The notes: generated by a model not told the origin, from the letters alone. A stretch of DNA of 64,000 nt from UBA6522 sp965262365 (GCA_965262365.1 OZ253541.1:1922001-1986000), one strand, 5' to 3'; counted from the stretch's first letter, positions 1 to 8,253 are shown. Numbers and translations are program-made.

Positions 1-708
1 CGTTATCGCGGCGTTTCTCGCCACTTCGCTCCAGTCGCTGTCGGCGAGGCCCGACTCGAAGAAGTGAAAGAAGGTCTCACCCGCCGAGTCCCCGGTTACT
101 CGATGGTGCGCCTCCAGATAGTCCCGCATGGTCTGCGCAGCGCGGTTCGCGGCATCGACTTCATCGGGCGAGGTCTCAAACTTCAACATGGGAACGATGG
201 CGGCCGAGCAGTCCCCGATGAGCTGTGCCGCCTCCGCCGGCAGACCCAGGAACCGGATCCAGAAGTCGCGGGCGATGACATGGGCATAGTCCCGCCGCAG
301 GTCGACAACATCACCGCGGGCAAGCATGTCGTCCACGGCGCGCTCGGCGATGGCCGTGATCGTCTCAATCAACGAGTGGTTTCGCGCGGGACTCATGGGC
401 CGATAGGTCGCAATGGCGACGGGCGTGTGGGCGGGCTCGTTCATGAAAAACGGGCTGTAGCTATCCACCTGTGCCAAGGCGCCCGCGGCCCCGGCGCCCG
501 CGCGGCGGATCTGGCGGTGTTGCGCTCCCAGGGCAGGATGATTCATCAACTCCGTGAGCGTCCGATGCGCCGTGGCAATCAATCCGTCACCCGTCGGCGT
601 GCGGAACAGGCCGGGCCCCGGATGTGCATGGGCGGCCCGGTAGGCGAACCCGGGATCCTTCGCGAATCGTTCCTCGCCCAGCTCCAAGAGCGTCGGCAAG
701 TCCCGCAC
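1..708 (-). CDS. Cytochrome P450, N-terminal part (runs off left edge)
   Basis: Reading the minus strand from a GTG at 708 gives an open frame of about 236 residues that leaves the window. It resembles the N-terminal half of a soluble bacterial cytochrome P450: a stretch reading FFMNEPAHTPV, then SPARNHSLIETITAIAER, then VDLRRDYAHVIARDFW followed by FLGLP, which matches the helix C-D-E region of class I P450s. The haem-binding Cys loop and the I-helix lie outside the window, so the substrate cannot be guessed. No signal peptide is visible, so it should be cytosolic. An upstream in-frame TGA excludes a much longer N-terminus; TTG is the only other nearby start. The gene lies 16 nt downstream of the sulfite-oxidase-like gene on the same strand, so the two may be co-transcribed. 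The redox partner is unknown; the only ferredoxin in the window is at 57381. Confidence 0.75.
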   Translation of the reverse strand, partial: MRDLPTLLELGEERFAKDPGFAYRAAHAHPGPGLFRTPTGDGLIATAHRTLTELMNHPALGAQHRQIRRAGAGAAGALAQVDSYSPFFMNEPAHTPVAIATYRPMSPARNHSLIETITAIAERAVDDMLARGDVVDLRRDYAHVIARDFWIRFLGLPAEAAQLIGDCSAAIVPMLKFETSPDEVDAANRAAQTMRDYLEAHHRVTGDSAGETFFHFFESGLADSDWSEVARNAAIT

Positions 709-724
709 GGCAATTGCGTCCGCT

Positions 725-1924
725 TCAGCCGATCATCACCGTCCGGGGGAACTGCGCGTAATTCTCCCAGCGGGTGGGCTTCTCGGGGAGCTGATCCGCC
801 GTGGCCTGAATCTGGCCGTTGACGTCGGTGACTCGCGAGACGATCGTATGCTCGCCCGGTTCGGCGCCCTGCCAATCGTATCGGAACAGCTTCCAGGAGT
901 ATCGGGTGGACTCGGGATCGATCGCCGCTGGTTGCCAGGGACCGTCATCGATGCGGATCTCCACGGCCCTTAGCGGTATCCCGTCATTGAGCACGAACCC
1001 CATGATCTCGTGCCCGTCTGCGTTGCGCGTGACGCGCACGATGGACGACTTGAGCCGCATCCGCGTGACCGAACGTTCCTCCCAGCGCTCCACGCCACCG
1101 ATATCCCGGCGGCTCAGGGTGACGTAGTCACGCGCCATGAAGCGGCCCATGTACCGCCGGTCCTGCACGTGGATCTGGGTCAGCCATTTGACGTTGGAAA
1201 TGCCGTACCAGCCGGGAACGATCAGCCGCACCGGCGCGCCGTGATAAAGGTTCAGCGGCTCGCCGTTCATTTCCCACGCCAGCATCACTTCCGGGAGCAG
1301 CGCATCGTCGCGGTGCATGCTGCGGCCGAAGTTCTGCTCGACTCTCTGTTCGCGGATGCTCTCCGTGCCGGCATCGGCCCCATAGAACACCACTTCAAGG
1401 CCCGGCTCCTGAATGCCCGCCTCCAGCAGCAACTCGCGCAGGCTGACGCCGGCCCAGCGCGCATTGCCGATCAGGCCTTGGAAAATCGCGGCCCGATTGC
1501 CCCCGCACTCGAAACCGGCATCGATTTCGACCTTCGACCGTGCCTTCATCTCCGCCAGAGTGAGTTCCATCGGACGATCCACCATGCCGGTGACGCGCAG
1601 CCGGTAGTCCTGCTCGGCAATCTCCGGCTGGTTGTAATGCTGAACGATGTAGAAATCGTCCACCGGCGTATGGAACGAGTCGATGTAGCGCGTGTCGAGG
1701 AAGTGGATCCCGCCCGGCACCACGGGAGGAGCGGCAAACGTCTCGGGTACGTCGGTGAATGGAACGATTTCCTCGCCCTGGGCCAGGGCGAGCCTTGACC
1801 AGAACGGCATGCCGGCCGTAGCCGCCAGTGCGATGCCTCCCTTGAGAACGTCCCGTCGACGCGCTTCTGCGTCTAGCCGGCTTTCTTCACCTTCGTGACC
1901 GTGCGCTTGAAATGTCCGTAACAT
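725..1924 (-). CDS. Tat-exported sulfite oxidase-family molybdopterin enzyme
   Basis: A 399-residue protein of the sulfite oxidase/SoxC/SorA family, which usually oxidises sulfite or related substrates with a Mo-molybdopterin centre. The N-terminus has a twin-arginine signal (RRRDVLKGG followed by a hydrophobic stretch ending in ALA), so the folded enzyme should be exported to the periplasm. The molybdopterin domain has the Cys ligand in GFECGGNR. The C-terminal third matches the Mo-co dimerisation domain. I chose ATG at 1924 because it is preceded by GGGGAG and gives the Tat signal at the N-terminus; an upstream extension adds 68 residues of unlikely sequence. No cytochrome subunit is adjacent, unlike the second family member at 53543-54814. 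It is divergent from the Mo subunit at 2127. The true substrate is uncertain, since many family members do not use sulfite. Confidence 0.85.
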   Translation of the reverse strand: MLRTFQAHGHEGEESRLDAEARRRDVLKGGIALAATAGMPFWSRLALAQGEEIVPFTDVPETFAAPPVVPGGIHFLDTRYIDSFHTPVDDFYIVQHYNQPEIAEQDYRLRVTGMVDRPMELTLAEMKARSKVEIDAGFECGGNRAAIFQGLIGNARWAGVSLRELLLEAGIQEPGLEVVFYGADAGTESIREQRVEQNFGRSMHRDDALLPEVMLAWEMNGEPLNLYHGAPVRLIVPGWYGISNVKWLTQIHVQDRRYMGRFMARDYVTLSRRDIGGVERWEERSVTRMRLKSSIVRVTRNADGHEIMGFVLNDGIPLRAVEIRIDDGPWQPAAIDPESTRYSWKLFRYDWQGAEPGEHTIVSRVTDVNGQIQATADQLPEKPTRWENYAQFPRTVMIG

Positions 1925-2126
1925 GGTTGCTCCCCGGTTGTTGATCGACGTGAATTCTGTTTCCCGCCAACGTGGATTGTATACGGAGCACATAGGCGAA
2001 GCGGAGCCTGCCGCCGCGGCGGCCTGGACGACACGAGCGGGTGCCTGTTTTCGTGTTAATCTCGGAGGGTCGCGGGGGGCGAACATGGTTCCGCGCGCAG
2101 GTGTCGGACAAGAACGGGAGAACGAC
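1925..2126. promoter_or_regulatory. Divergent promoter region between two molybdoenzyme genes
   Basis: A 202-bp gap separates the divergent sulfite-oxidase-like gene and the xanthine-dehydrogenase-type gene. Both outer genes have clear Shine-Dalgarno sequences at its edges (GGGGAG on the minus side, ACGGGAG on the plus side). It must carry promoters for both genes, but I see no convincing -35/-10 pair or operator palindrome. Confidence 0.4.
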
Positions 2127-4538
2127 ATGGCTTATACGTTGATTGGCAGGGATTTCGTGCCGCCGGATATACGCGGCAAAGTCACCGGACAGGCCAAGTA
2201 CGCGGAGGATTTCCGTGCCGAGGGCATGCTCTTCTGCAAGCTCCTCACAAGCCCGATGCCCCACGCCCGCGTGCGCAATATCGATGCCTCCGCCGCCCTG
2301 GCCCTGGAAGGCGTCCACGCGGTACTGACCGCCGACGACATCCCGTCGGCGCAGGCGCCCCGCCCACCGGCCACGCCGATCCTGACCAACGAACCCTGTT
2401 ACGTCGGCGAACCCATTCTCGCAGTGGCCGCGGTGGACGAAACCACCGCTCAGGATGCCATCGACCTGATCGAACTGGACCTCGAACCCCTTCCCTTTAC
2501 CTTTGACCCGCTCGAGAGCCTCTACCCCGGCGGACCCGACGCCCGCAGCGACGGTAACGTGACGGGCCGGAGCATCGAGACCCAAACGGTCAAGTGGAGT
2601 GCAGCGGATTTTGCCGCCGTCGGGGAGGGCCAGCTTCCCATGGGCACGCCGATTACCGAATGGGCCTATGGCGACGTGGACGCCGGCTTCGAGGAAGCCG
2701 CCGTGGTGATCGACGAAAGCTTCGTTACCGCCGGCCTCTCCCATCACTGCATGGAACCGCGCAGTTGCATGGCCTACTGGGAAAACGGCAAATGCGTCCT
2801 GTACGGCTCCTCCCAGAGCCAGACGGCCCTGGTCCCCGGGCTCTGCCGACTGCTGGGCGTGGATCAGGAAGACCTGGTCTATGTGGCGGAGACCTGCGGC
2901 GGAGGCTTCGGCTCCAAGGGCGGGCCCTACCCGATCATGGCGGTGCCCGCGCTGCTGAGCCAGCAGACCGGCCGACCGGTGATGCTGCGGATCACCCGCG
3001 CCGAAGAATACGGACTCGGTACCGCCCGGGCCGGATTCCAGGGCCGGATTCGCATGGGGTTGCGGGAGGACGGCCGCATACTCGCGCTGGATCTCTCCAT
3101 CGTCCATGAAAACGGGCCGCACACCGGCTGGAGCGACAACGACTCGGCCGCCGACTCGATCTCGATACTGTATCAGCCCATGGCCATGCACTACCGCGGC
3201 ATACCGGTGGAGACCAATACGCCGCCGCGGGGACCCCAGCGCGGCCCCGGCCAGAACCAGATCGCCGAAGCGGTCGAACCGATCCTCGACAAGGCCGCAC
3301 GGGAACTTGGCATCGACCAGTTGTCCATTCGCCGCATCAACTCGGCCGGCAATGACGCGAAGATCGGCGGACGCCAGGGTCCGGTGACCAGCGCCTACCA
3401 GGATGAAACGCTGGTCAAGGGGGCCGAACTTTTCAGCTGGGAGGAAAAACAGGCCCGTAGCGGGCAAGTCAACGGCTCGAAGGCGATCGGCATCGGGATC
3501 GGCCAGTGTTACCACTCGGCCGGCCGCAACAGTTACGACGGCTTGGTGCGGATCACGCCCGACGGCGTGCTGCACATCCATACCGGCTGCGGCAACCTCG
3601 GCACGTATTCGCACACCGCCACGTCCCGGGTTGCGGCCGAAGTGCTCAACCAGGACTGGGACAATTGCGTCATAGAACGGGGGGACAGCCGCCGGCACCT
3701 GCCCTGGGCGCCGACTCAGACGGGCAGCAATACCTCCTTCACCTGCACACGCACCAACTACGTGGCGGCCATGGACGCGCTGGCGAAACTCAAGGAAATC
3801 GCAGCCATGGACCTGGGCGGCGCTGCGGACGACTACGACATCGGCGACGAGACAGTCTTCGCCAGGGACGATCCGTCCAGGAACCTGACCTACGCCGCCG
3901 CCGCACAGCGAGCCATCGAACTCGGCGGCCGCTTCTCCGGCGAAGAAGCACCGCAAGACATCCACGACGTCACGCGAATGGCCGTGGCCGGCGTCGCGGG
4001 CACGGGCCTGGTCGGAGTCGCGAAGGACAATCTGCGCCACGAAGGCGTGGTGCCGGCCATCGCCAGCGGGTTCATCGAGATCGAACTGGACATGGAGACC
4101 GGCAGGTTCGAAGTCCTCGACTACGTGAGCATTGCCGACTGCGGCACGGTGCTCCATCCCCAGGGCCTGTCGAACCAGGTCAAGGGCGGCGCCGTCATGG
4201 GGCTGGGCATGGCGTGCACGGAGCGCCACGTCTACGATTCGCAAATCGGCCTGCCGGCCAACGTCGGCTTTCACCAGGTCAAGCCCATGTCGTACCTCGA
4301 TGTCCCATCGACCATGCAATGGGGCGCCGTGAATATCGCCGACCCGCAAAACCCCGTGGGCGCCAAGGGCATCGGCGAACCGATCCAGGGTTGTGCCTCC
4401 GCCGCCGTGCTTTGCGCCATCGCCGATGCGCTGGGCGGGCACTTCTTCAACCGCGCTCCCGTCAGCCCCGACATGATCGTCAACGCCGCCGCCGGACAAC
4501 CGCAGTCCCACGCGCCGTTGGCTGTGAATACGGTTTGA
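2127..4538 (+). CDS. Xanthine dehydrogenase-family molybdopterin-binding subunit
   Basis: An 803-residue large subunit of the xanthine oxidase/aldehyde oxidase/CO dehydrogenase family, which hydroxylates carbon centres using Mo-molybdopterin cytosine dinucleotide. Family landmarks in order are GKVTGQAKYAEDF near the N-terminus, SPMPHARVRNID, the glycine-rich cofactor loop TCGGGFGSKGG, RGPQRGPGQNQ, and KGIGEP near residue 751, where Glu is the expected catalytic base. ATG at 2127 is preceded by GGGAG; the open frame extends 204 nt upstream, but that part is implausible. There is no Tat signal, so it is probably cytosolic. The usual FAD and 2Fe-2S subunits are missing on both sides, so they are encoded elsewhere or the enzyme uses another acceptor. 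Substrate unknown. Confidence 0.85.
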   Translation: MAYTLIGRDFVPPDIRGKVTGQAKYAEDFRAEGMLFCKLLTSPMPHARVRNIDASAALALEGVHAVLTADDIPSAQAPRPPATPILTNEPCYVGEPILAVAAVDETTAQDAIDLIELDLEPLPFTFDPLESLYPGGPDARSDGNVTGRSIETQTVKWSAADFAAVGEGQLPMGTPITEWAYGDVDAGFEEAAVVIDESFVTAGLSHHCMEPRSCMAYWENGKCVLYGSSQSQTALVPGLCRLLGVDQEDLVYVAETCGGGFGSKGGPYPIMAVPALLSQQTGRPVMLRITRAEEYGLGTARAGFQGRIRMGLREDGRILALDLSIVHENGPHTGWSDNDSAADSISILYQPMAMHYRGIPVETNTPPRGPQRGPGQNQIAEAVEPILDKAARELGIDQLSIRRINSAGNDAKIGGRQGPVTSAYQDETLVKGAELFSWEEKQARSGQVNGSKAIGIGIGQCYHSAGRNSYDGLVRITPDGVLHIHTGCGNLGTYSHTATSRVAAEVLNQDWDNCVIERGDSRRHLPWAPTQTGSNTSFTCTRTNYVAAMDALAKLKEIAAMDLGGAADDYDIGDETVFARDDPSRNLTYAAAAQRAIELGGRFSGEEAPQDIHDVTRMAVAGVAGTGLVGVAKDNLRHEGVVPAIASGFIEIELDMETGRFEVLDYVSIADCGTVLHPQGLSNQVKGGAVMGLGMACTERHVYDSQIGLPANVGFHQVKPMSYLDVPSTMQWGAVNIADPQNPVGAKGIGEPIQGCASAAVLCAIADALGGHFFNRAPVSPDMIVNAAAGQPQSHAPLAVNTV

Positions 4539-4572
4539 GCAGGCGCCTCGGCAGGATTTGATTGCACACATC

Positions 4573-5601
4573 ATGACTGGATTCGTTCGCGCGTCGATCG
4601 CGGCATCGATTGCCTGTGCAGCGGGGATAGCCGCCGCGCACCACTCGCCCTTCATCTACTTTGACCCGGCCCGGACTGTCGAAGCCGAAGGCGTGGTCAC
4701 CTCCGTCAATTGGCGAAACCCCCACGTATCGTTCGAACTGACCGCGGACGGCGTTTCCTGGGAGGTCGAGGCCAACTCGGTGAGTATCCTGCGGCGCATG
4801 GATCTCGATGCTGACGCGGTCCAGGTGGGCGCCGCCGTCACCGTGGCCGGTTGGCCCCCCAAGGACGGCGGGACGCGAATTTTCCTGACCAACATGCTGA
4901 TCGAGGACGGCTCCGAGATCATCATGTGGCCGGGCACGCCGCCACGTTGGTCGCCGGAGGACACGGCGGGATCGTCCGACATCTGGCTGGCGTCGGCATC
5001 GGATTTCGAGGACGAGGATGCGCCCGAGGACATCTTACACGTCTGGAGCACCTCGCTGGCGGGTGGTCCGGATGCCATGATTTTCGAAGGCGCGACGTTC
5101 CCCCTGACTGAATCCGCGCAGCCGGCTCGAGCCGGCTACGACCTGTACAGCAATCCGATCATCGGCACCTGCACGGCCAAGGGCATGCCCACCATCATGG
5201 AGCAGCCCTATCCCATGGAATTCACTCAGGGCGATGGGGTTGTCTACCTGAAATTGGAGGAAGGCGACACCGTCCGGGAGATTCACATGGGAGCCGAGCT
5301 TTCCGCCCCGGAACCTTCCGGACTCGGTACTTCGGTGGGCCGCTGGGAAGGCGATACGCTGGTGGTGGAAACGACCGGTAGCACATGGCCCTACACCGAC
5401 ATGACCGGTGTCCCGAATGCCGCACAAAGCGTTTTCGTGGAGCGGTTCACACCAAGCGAAGACGGCAGGCGTCTTGACTACGAAATGACGGCGACCAATC
5501 CGGAGATATTCACCGAGCCCGTCACATTCAACAAGTACTGGTTGTGGATACCCGGAGCGACAGTGGAGCCGTACGAGTGCCTTGTTGAAGTGGATAACTA
5601 G
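4573..5601 (+). CDS. Secreted fusion of a DUF6152 domain and a 'WEGDTLV' domain
   Basis: A 342-residue exported protein of unknown function. After a signal peptide ending in AAAHH, residues of about 25-120 match the DUF6152 pattern (HHSPFIYFDPARTVEAEG, VNWRNPHVSFEL, then KDGGTRIFLTNM). The C-terminal half has the hallmark of a second secreted family: GTCTAKGMPTIMEQPYP, VGRWEGDTLVVETTG, and a final PYECLVEVDN. In this window the two families otherwise occur as separate adjacent genes (16137/17071, 38499/38751, 51052/51502), so this gene joins both partners. I chose ATG at 4573 because it leads directly into the signal peptide; a TTG 15 nt upstream is possible. The TAG stop is at the edge of an IS630 insertion, and the pre-insertion sequence would also read TAG. 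Confidence 0.75.
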   Translation: MTGFVRASIAASIACAAGIAAAHHSPFIYFDPARTVEAEGVVTSVNWRNPHVSFELTADGVSWEVEANSVSILRRMDLDADAVQVGAAVTVAGWPPKDGGTRIFLTNMLIEDGSEIIMWPGTPPRWSPEDTAGSSDIWLASASDFEDEDAPEDILHVWSTSLAGGPDAMIFEGATFPLTESAQPARAGYDLYSNPIIGTCTAKGMPTIMEQPYPMEFTQGDGVVYLKLEEGDTVREIHMGAELSAPEPSGLGTSVGRWEGDTLVVETTGSTWPYTDMTGVPNAAQSVFVERFTPSEDGRRLDYEMTATNPEIFTEPVTFNKYWLWIPGATVEPYECLVEVDN

Positions 5602-5630
5602 TGTCGTGTCACGCTTCAAATGTCGGATAA
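5601..5630 (+). repeat. IS630 left terminal inverted repeat
   Basis: The left 30 bp of the element match the reverse complement of 6793-6822 at 21 of 30 positions, including the outer GTGTC and an inner ATGTCG block. The transposase stop codon (5609-5611) lies inside this repeat. Confidence 0.8.
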
Positions 5631-6744
5631 AGCCGTTTCAGTTTCACGCGCGCGTCGTCGGTAGTGAACTGCCAATTGACTTTGGCCTGCAGCCGGTCGC
5701 GCGAAGCTTGCCAAGCCGCCACTTCGTCGCGCAGGACGTTGATGGAATCGATGCGTCGGTTGAGACATTGGCGGATCATGACGTTGAGTTCGACCTCGGC
5801 GACATTCAGCCAACTGCCGTGCTTGGGAGTATGGACGAACTCGAACCGGTCCCACAGCGCCTTGGCCTGCGCCGGCGGGAACGCTTCGTAGAGCGCGCCG
5901 GGGCGGTGAGTGCTCAGATTGTCCATGACCAAGGTGATTTTCCTGGCGTGGGTATAGTGCGCAGCGATATCGGCGAGAAAGTGCGCCCAGTCGATTTTGG
6001 TCTTGCGTTCGGTCACCTTGGTCAGGCGCTTGCCGGCCAACGGTTCGGTGGCCATGAAGACGTTGCACACCCCGCAGCGCCGGTACTCGTAATCGTAGCG
6101 CTCGGGCTGTCCGGGGCGCGCCGGGACCGGCACGCGCGTTTCGCCGATCAACTGACGCGGCGTCTCGTCCATGCACACCACCGGATACGCCGGGTCGTAA
6201 GACCGCCGATAGACCTCGAGCACCCGTTCCATCGCCGCCACGAAGTGCCCGTTGCGCTGCGGGGGAATCACCCACCCGACGCGCTTCCAAGGTTTGAGTT
6301 CGTTTTTTTTAGAACCCGCCGCACGGTTTCGTGCGACACACTGTCGATGTACCCGAGTTCCACCACCCGATCCGCCAATAGCCGTAGCGACCATTGCGCA
6401 TGGCCCGCCGGCGGGTCGCCGCAACTCACCGCGATCAGGCGCGCCTCGAACGCCCCGTCGGCCTTGCGCCGATACGTCGGCCGCCGACCCTGCCGACCCC
6501 CCAGCGCCGCCTCCAACCCCACCTCGACGAAACGCTTCTTCACCCGGTCCACCCGGCGCAGGCTGATGCGCAAGACCTCCGCGAGCGCCGCCCCCGTCGA
6601 GCGCCGCTCGTTGAACGCCCCTTCGTCGCAGTTGAGCAAAACCAAGGCATTGATCACCTTCTGTGGGCGGTGCGCGCCCTTGCGCGTTATCCCCTCCAGC
6701 GCCTCCCGCTCCGACTGCTCCAACGTCACCGTATATCGCTTCAT
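5609..6744 (-). CDS. IS630-family transposase, two frames joined by -1 frameshift
   Basis: The transposase is split over two frames. The upstream frame (start ATG at 6744) encodes the helix-turn-helix part: MKRYTVTLEQSERE, then RISLRRVDRVKKRF and SHETVRRVLKK. The downstream frame, ending at 5609, encodes the DDE catalytic domain with VVCMDE, LVMDNLSTH and the Glu of WLNVAEVELN. The switch occurs at a run of eight A residues (plus-strand T run 6303-6310), where slipping back one base joins VLKK to NELKPW without loss of sequence. The arrangement fits programmed -1 frameshifting on an A-AAA-AAA heptamer, known in several IS families; a single-base deletion in the run would look the same. All three catalytic acids are present, so the element may still be active. 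Confidence 0.85.
6303..6310 (-). other. A8 slippery run, probable -1 frameshift site
   Basis: Eight consecutive A residues on the transposase strand, read A-AAA-AAA in the upstream frame. A -1 slip joins the two halves of the IS630 transposase with a sensible continuous protein. I did not identify a downstream stimulatory structure. Confidence 0.6.
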
Positions 6745-6792
6745 CGCCAAACCCTCGCCGTGTTCCCTCAACGGCGATGAATCTATCACGAA

Positions 6793-6822
6793 TCATACGA
6801 CATATCATGTATGACGTGACAC
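6793..6822 (-). repeat. IS630 right terminal inverted repeat
   Basis: The partner of the repeat at 5601-5630, with 21 of 30 positions matching in inverted orientation. It is followed by the TA at 6823-6824. Confidence 0.8.
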
Positions 6823-6824
6823 TA

Positions 6825-6851
6825 GGGCCTGATAACGCTATCCGAGATAGC
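6825..6851 (+). repeat. Hairpin repeat shared with 17586-17624
   Basis: This stretch (GGGCCTGAT, ACGCTATCCG, GATAG) matches the reverse complement of the hairpin at 17586-17624 almost base for base over about 25 nt. It contains a 6-bp stem (6837-6842 with 6846-6851) and a 3-nt loop. Removing the IS630 element would place it directly after the stop codon of the DUF6152 fusion gene, so it may be that gene's displaced terminator. The rest of the gap up to 7066 shows nothing I can name. Confidence 0.5.
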
Positions 6852-7066
6852 TCTGCCGAGTCCATTTTTCTGTCCGGCAAGGCGGAGCGAGCGCGGTGTG
6901 GTCACTCCACATAAGTGAGCGACAACGCCGCCGAGCGAAACAATGGGCTCGGCCCTTCGGGTTGATCCTGTCGCAGCGCCCTCCGGTAGTGAATTCGCAC
7001 ACCGCCTTGATCGCGCCCTTCGTCGAAGCGTAGACTGCCCGGACCATTCCCAGCGGACGCGACAAC

Positions 7067-8137
7067 ATGTTCAACACTCCCACCGCTCGCGGAGCACTCT
7101 TGACGCTGATCCTATCCCTGGCAGCCACTCCGGCACTCGCACAGAACTTCCTGACCGACATCCCGGCGGGCAGTCGAGGCATGATCAGCGGACCCGTGGT
7201 CGGCGAGCGCATTCCGGATTTCTCCGCCTACGACCAGAACGGCAATCTGGTGAGTCTGGGCGACGTGATGGGACCGAACGGCGCCATGGTGGTATTTCAC
7301 CGCTCGGCCGACTGGTGACCCTTCTGCAAGACCCAACTCGTGCAGTTGGAAACATCATTGGACGATTACACCGCAGCGGGCCTCGGCGTGGTCGCAATCA
7401 GTTACGACTCTGTTGAGATACTCAAGAGCTTCTCCGATCGAATGGGCGGTTTCCGGTATTCCATGCTGGCCGATCCGGACTCCGAGATCATCGAGACGTA
7501 CGGTATCCGCAATCCCAATCCGGAGCCCGGCGGCCGCACTGACGGCATGGCCTTTCCCGGCACCTACATCGTCGATACCGACGGCATCGTGCGCGAGAAG
7601 TGGTTCGAAGACAGCCACCGCATCCGCCCCACGGCCCAGACCATTCTGATGAAGACGTTCGGCGCCGATGGCGGCCGCCGGACCGAAGTGCAGATGCCGC
7701 AGTTCGACTTCGCTGCCTACGCCTCACAGGACGAGATTCGGCCGGGAAACACGGTCGTGGTGGTGGCGGACATCGTTCTTCCCGAACGCATGCATCTCTA
7801 CGCACCCGGATCTGACTACATCGCCGCGGATCTCAACATCGTGGAGACCGAGTACGTGCTGCAAGGCGCCCTGGATCTCCCCGAACACGAAATCCTGTAC
7901 CTGGAGCCCATCGACGAGAGCGTGCCGGTCTATTACGGAACCGCTCGGCTGACGCGTGAAGTGTCGCTGTCGCCGGCGTACCGGGAAGAATCCCTAGCCA
8001 TGGACGTGGTGCTCAGTTACCAGACGTGCGACGACGAAATCTGCTACCCGCCGGACGATTTCCAATTCACGATGCACTTCGACGTACTGCCGAATGACCG
8101 TCAGCGGGCACCGGAGGGCATCCGCCACGAGGGTTGA
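7067..8137 (+). CDS. Predicted selenoprotein: secreted Sec-redoxin fused to a DsbD-alpha-like domain
   Basis: A 356-residue protein read through an in-frame TGA at 7316-7318 (residue 84). A signal peptide (LLTLILSLAATPALAQ) is followed by an AhpC/TSA-redoxin domain whose active site reads RSADW-U-PFCKTQL, so the TGA replaces the first cysteine of a CxxC motif (partner Cys87). The frame is intact on both sides: downstream it continues GLGVVAISYDS, YSMLADPDSEI, FPGTYIVDTDG, all typical of the fold. A hairpin with SECIS geometry starts 14 nt after the TGA. Residues of about 210-345 resemble the N-terminal domain of DsbD, including the Cys pair C321/C326 in SYQTCDDEICYPP. It probably reduces peroxides or disulfides in the periplasm, with the C-terminal domain as a built-in electron relay. 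The fused selD gene lies 1.9 kb downstream. The alternative is a nonsense mutation, made unlikely by the exact position. Confidence 0.85.
7333..7349 (+). promoter_or_regulatory. Bacterial SECIS-like hairpin
   Basis: A perfect 6-bp stem (CCAACT at 7333-7338 with AGTTGG at 7344-7349) closes a 5-nt loop CGTGC. The loop begins 20 nt after the UGA and has a G in its second position. This fits the accepted bacterial SECIS pattern (loop 16-37 nt after UGA, short stem, G among the first two loop bases). It lies inside the coding region, as bacterial SECIS elements do. Confidence 0.7.
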
Positions 8138-8253
8138 AAGGCGCGGCGGCTGACGCCAGGCGGTGGTTCGATGGGGCGACATTAGTCTAACCGCATATGG
8201 CGACTTCATTTGAGCCGCGCCGGATTGGCCGCGCCCGCTTGCCCCAATTCGCA

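Larger units (their letters stand above)
5601..6822. mobile_element. IS630-family insertion sequence, 1222 bp
   Basis: A complete-looking IS630/Tc1-type element. It carries one DDE transposase on the minus strand, has 30-bp terminal inverted repeats matching at 21 of 30 positions (both ends start GTGTC), and is flanked by TA dinucleotides at 5599-5600 and 6823-6824, the target duplication expected of this family. It lies between the stop codon of the DUF6152 fusion gene and a hairpin repeat that would otherwise directly follow that gene. Confidence 0.9.

Noticed and set aside
1887..4655. 922-residue open frame on the minus strand opposite the Mo subunit
   Set aside because: Its translation lacks any family motif and mirrors the high-GC third-position pattern of the plus-strand gene; the plus-strand protein has clear cofactor and catalytic motifs.
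7340..8137. Separate gene starting at GTG 7340
   Set aside because: It is in the same frame as the upstream signal-peptide part, and starting there would cut the redoxin domain just after its active site; read-through of the TGA explains both halves.
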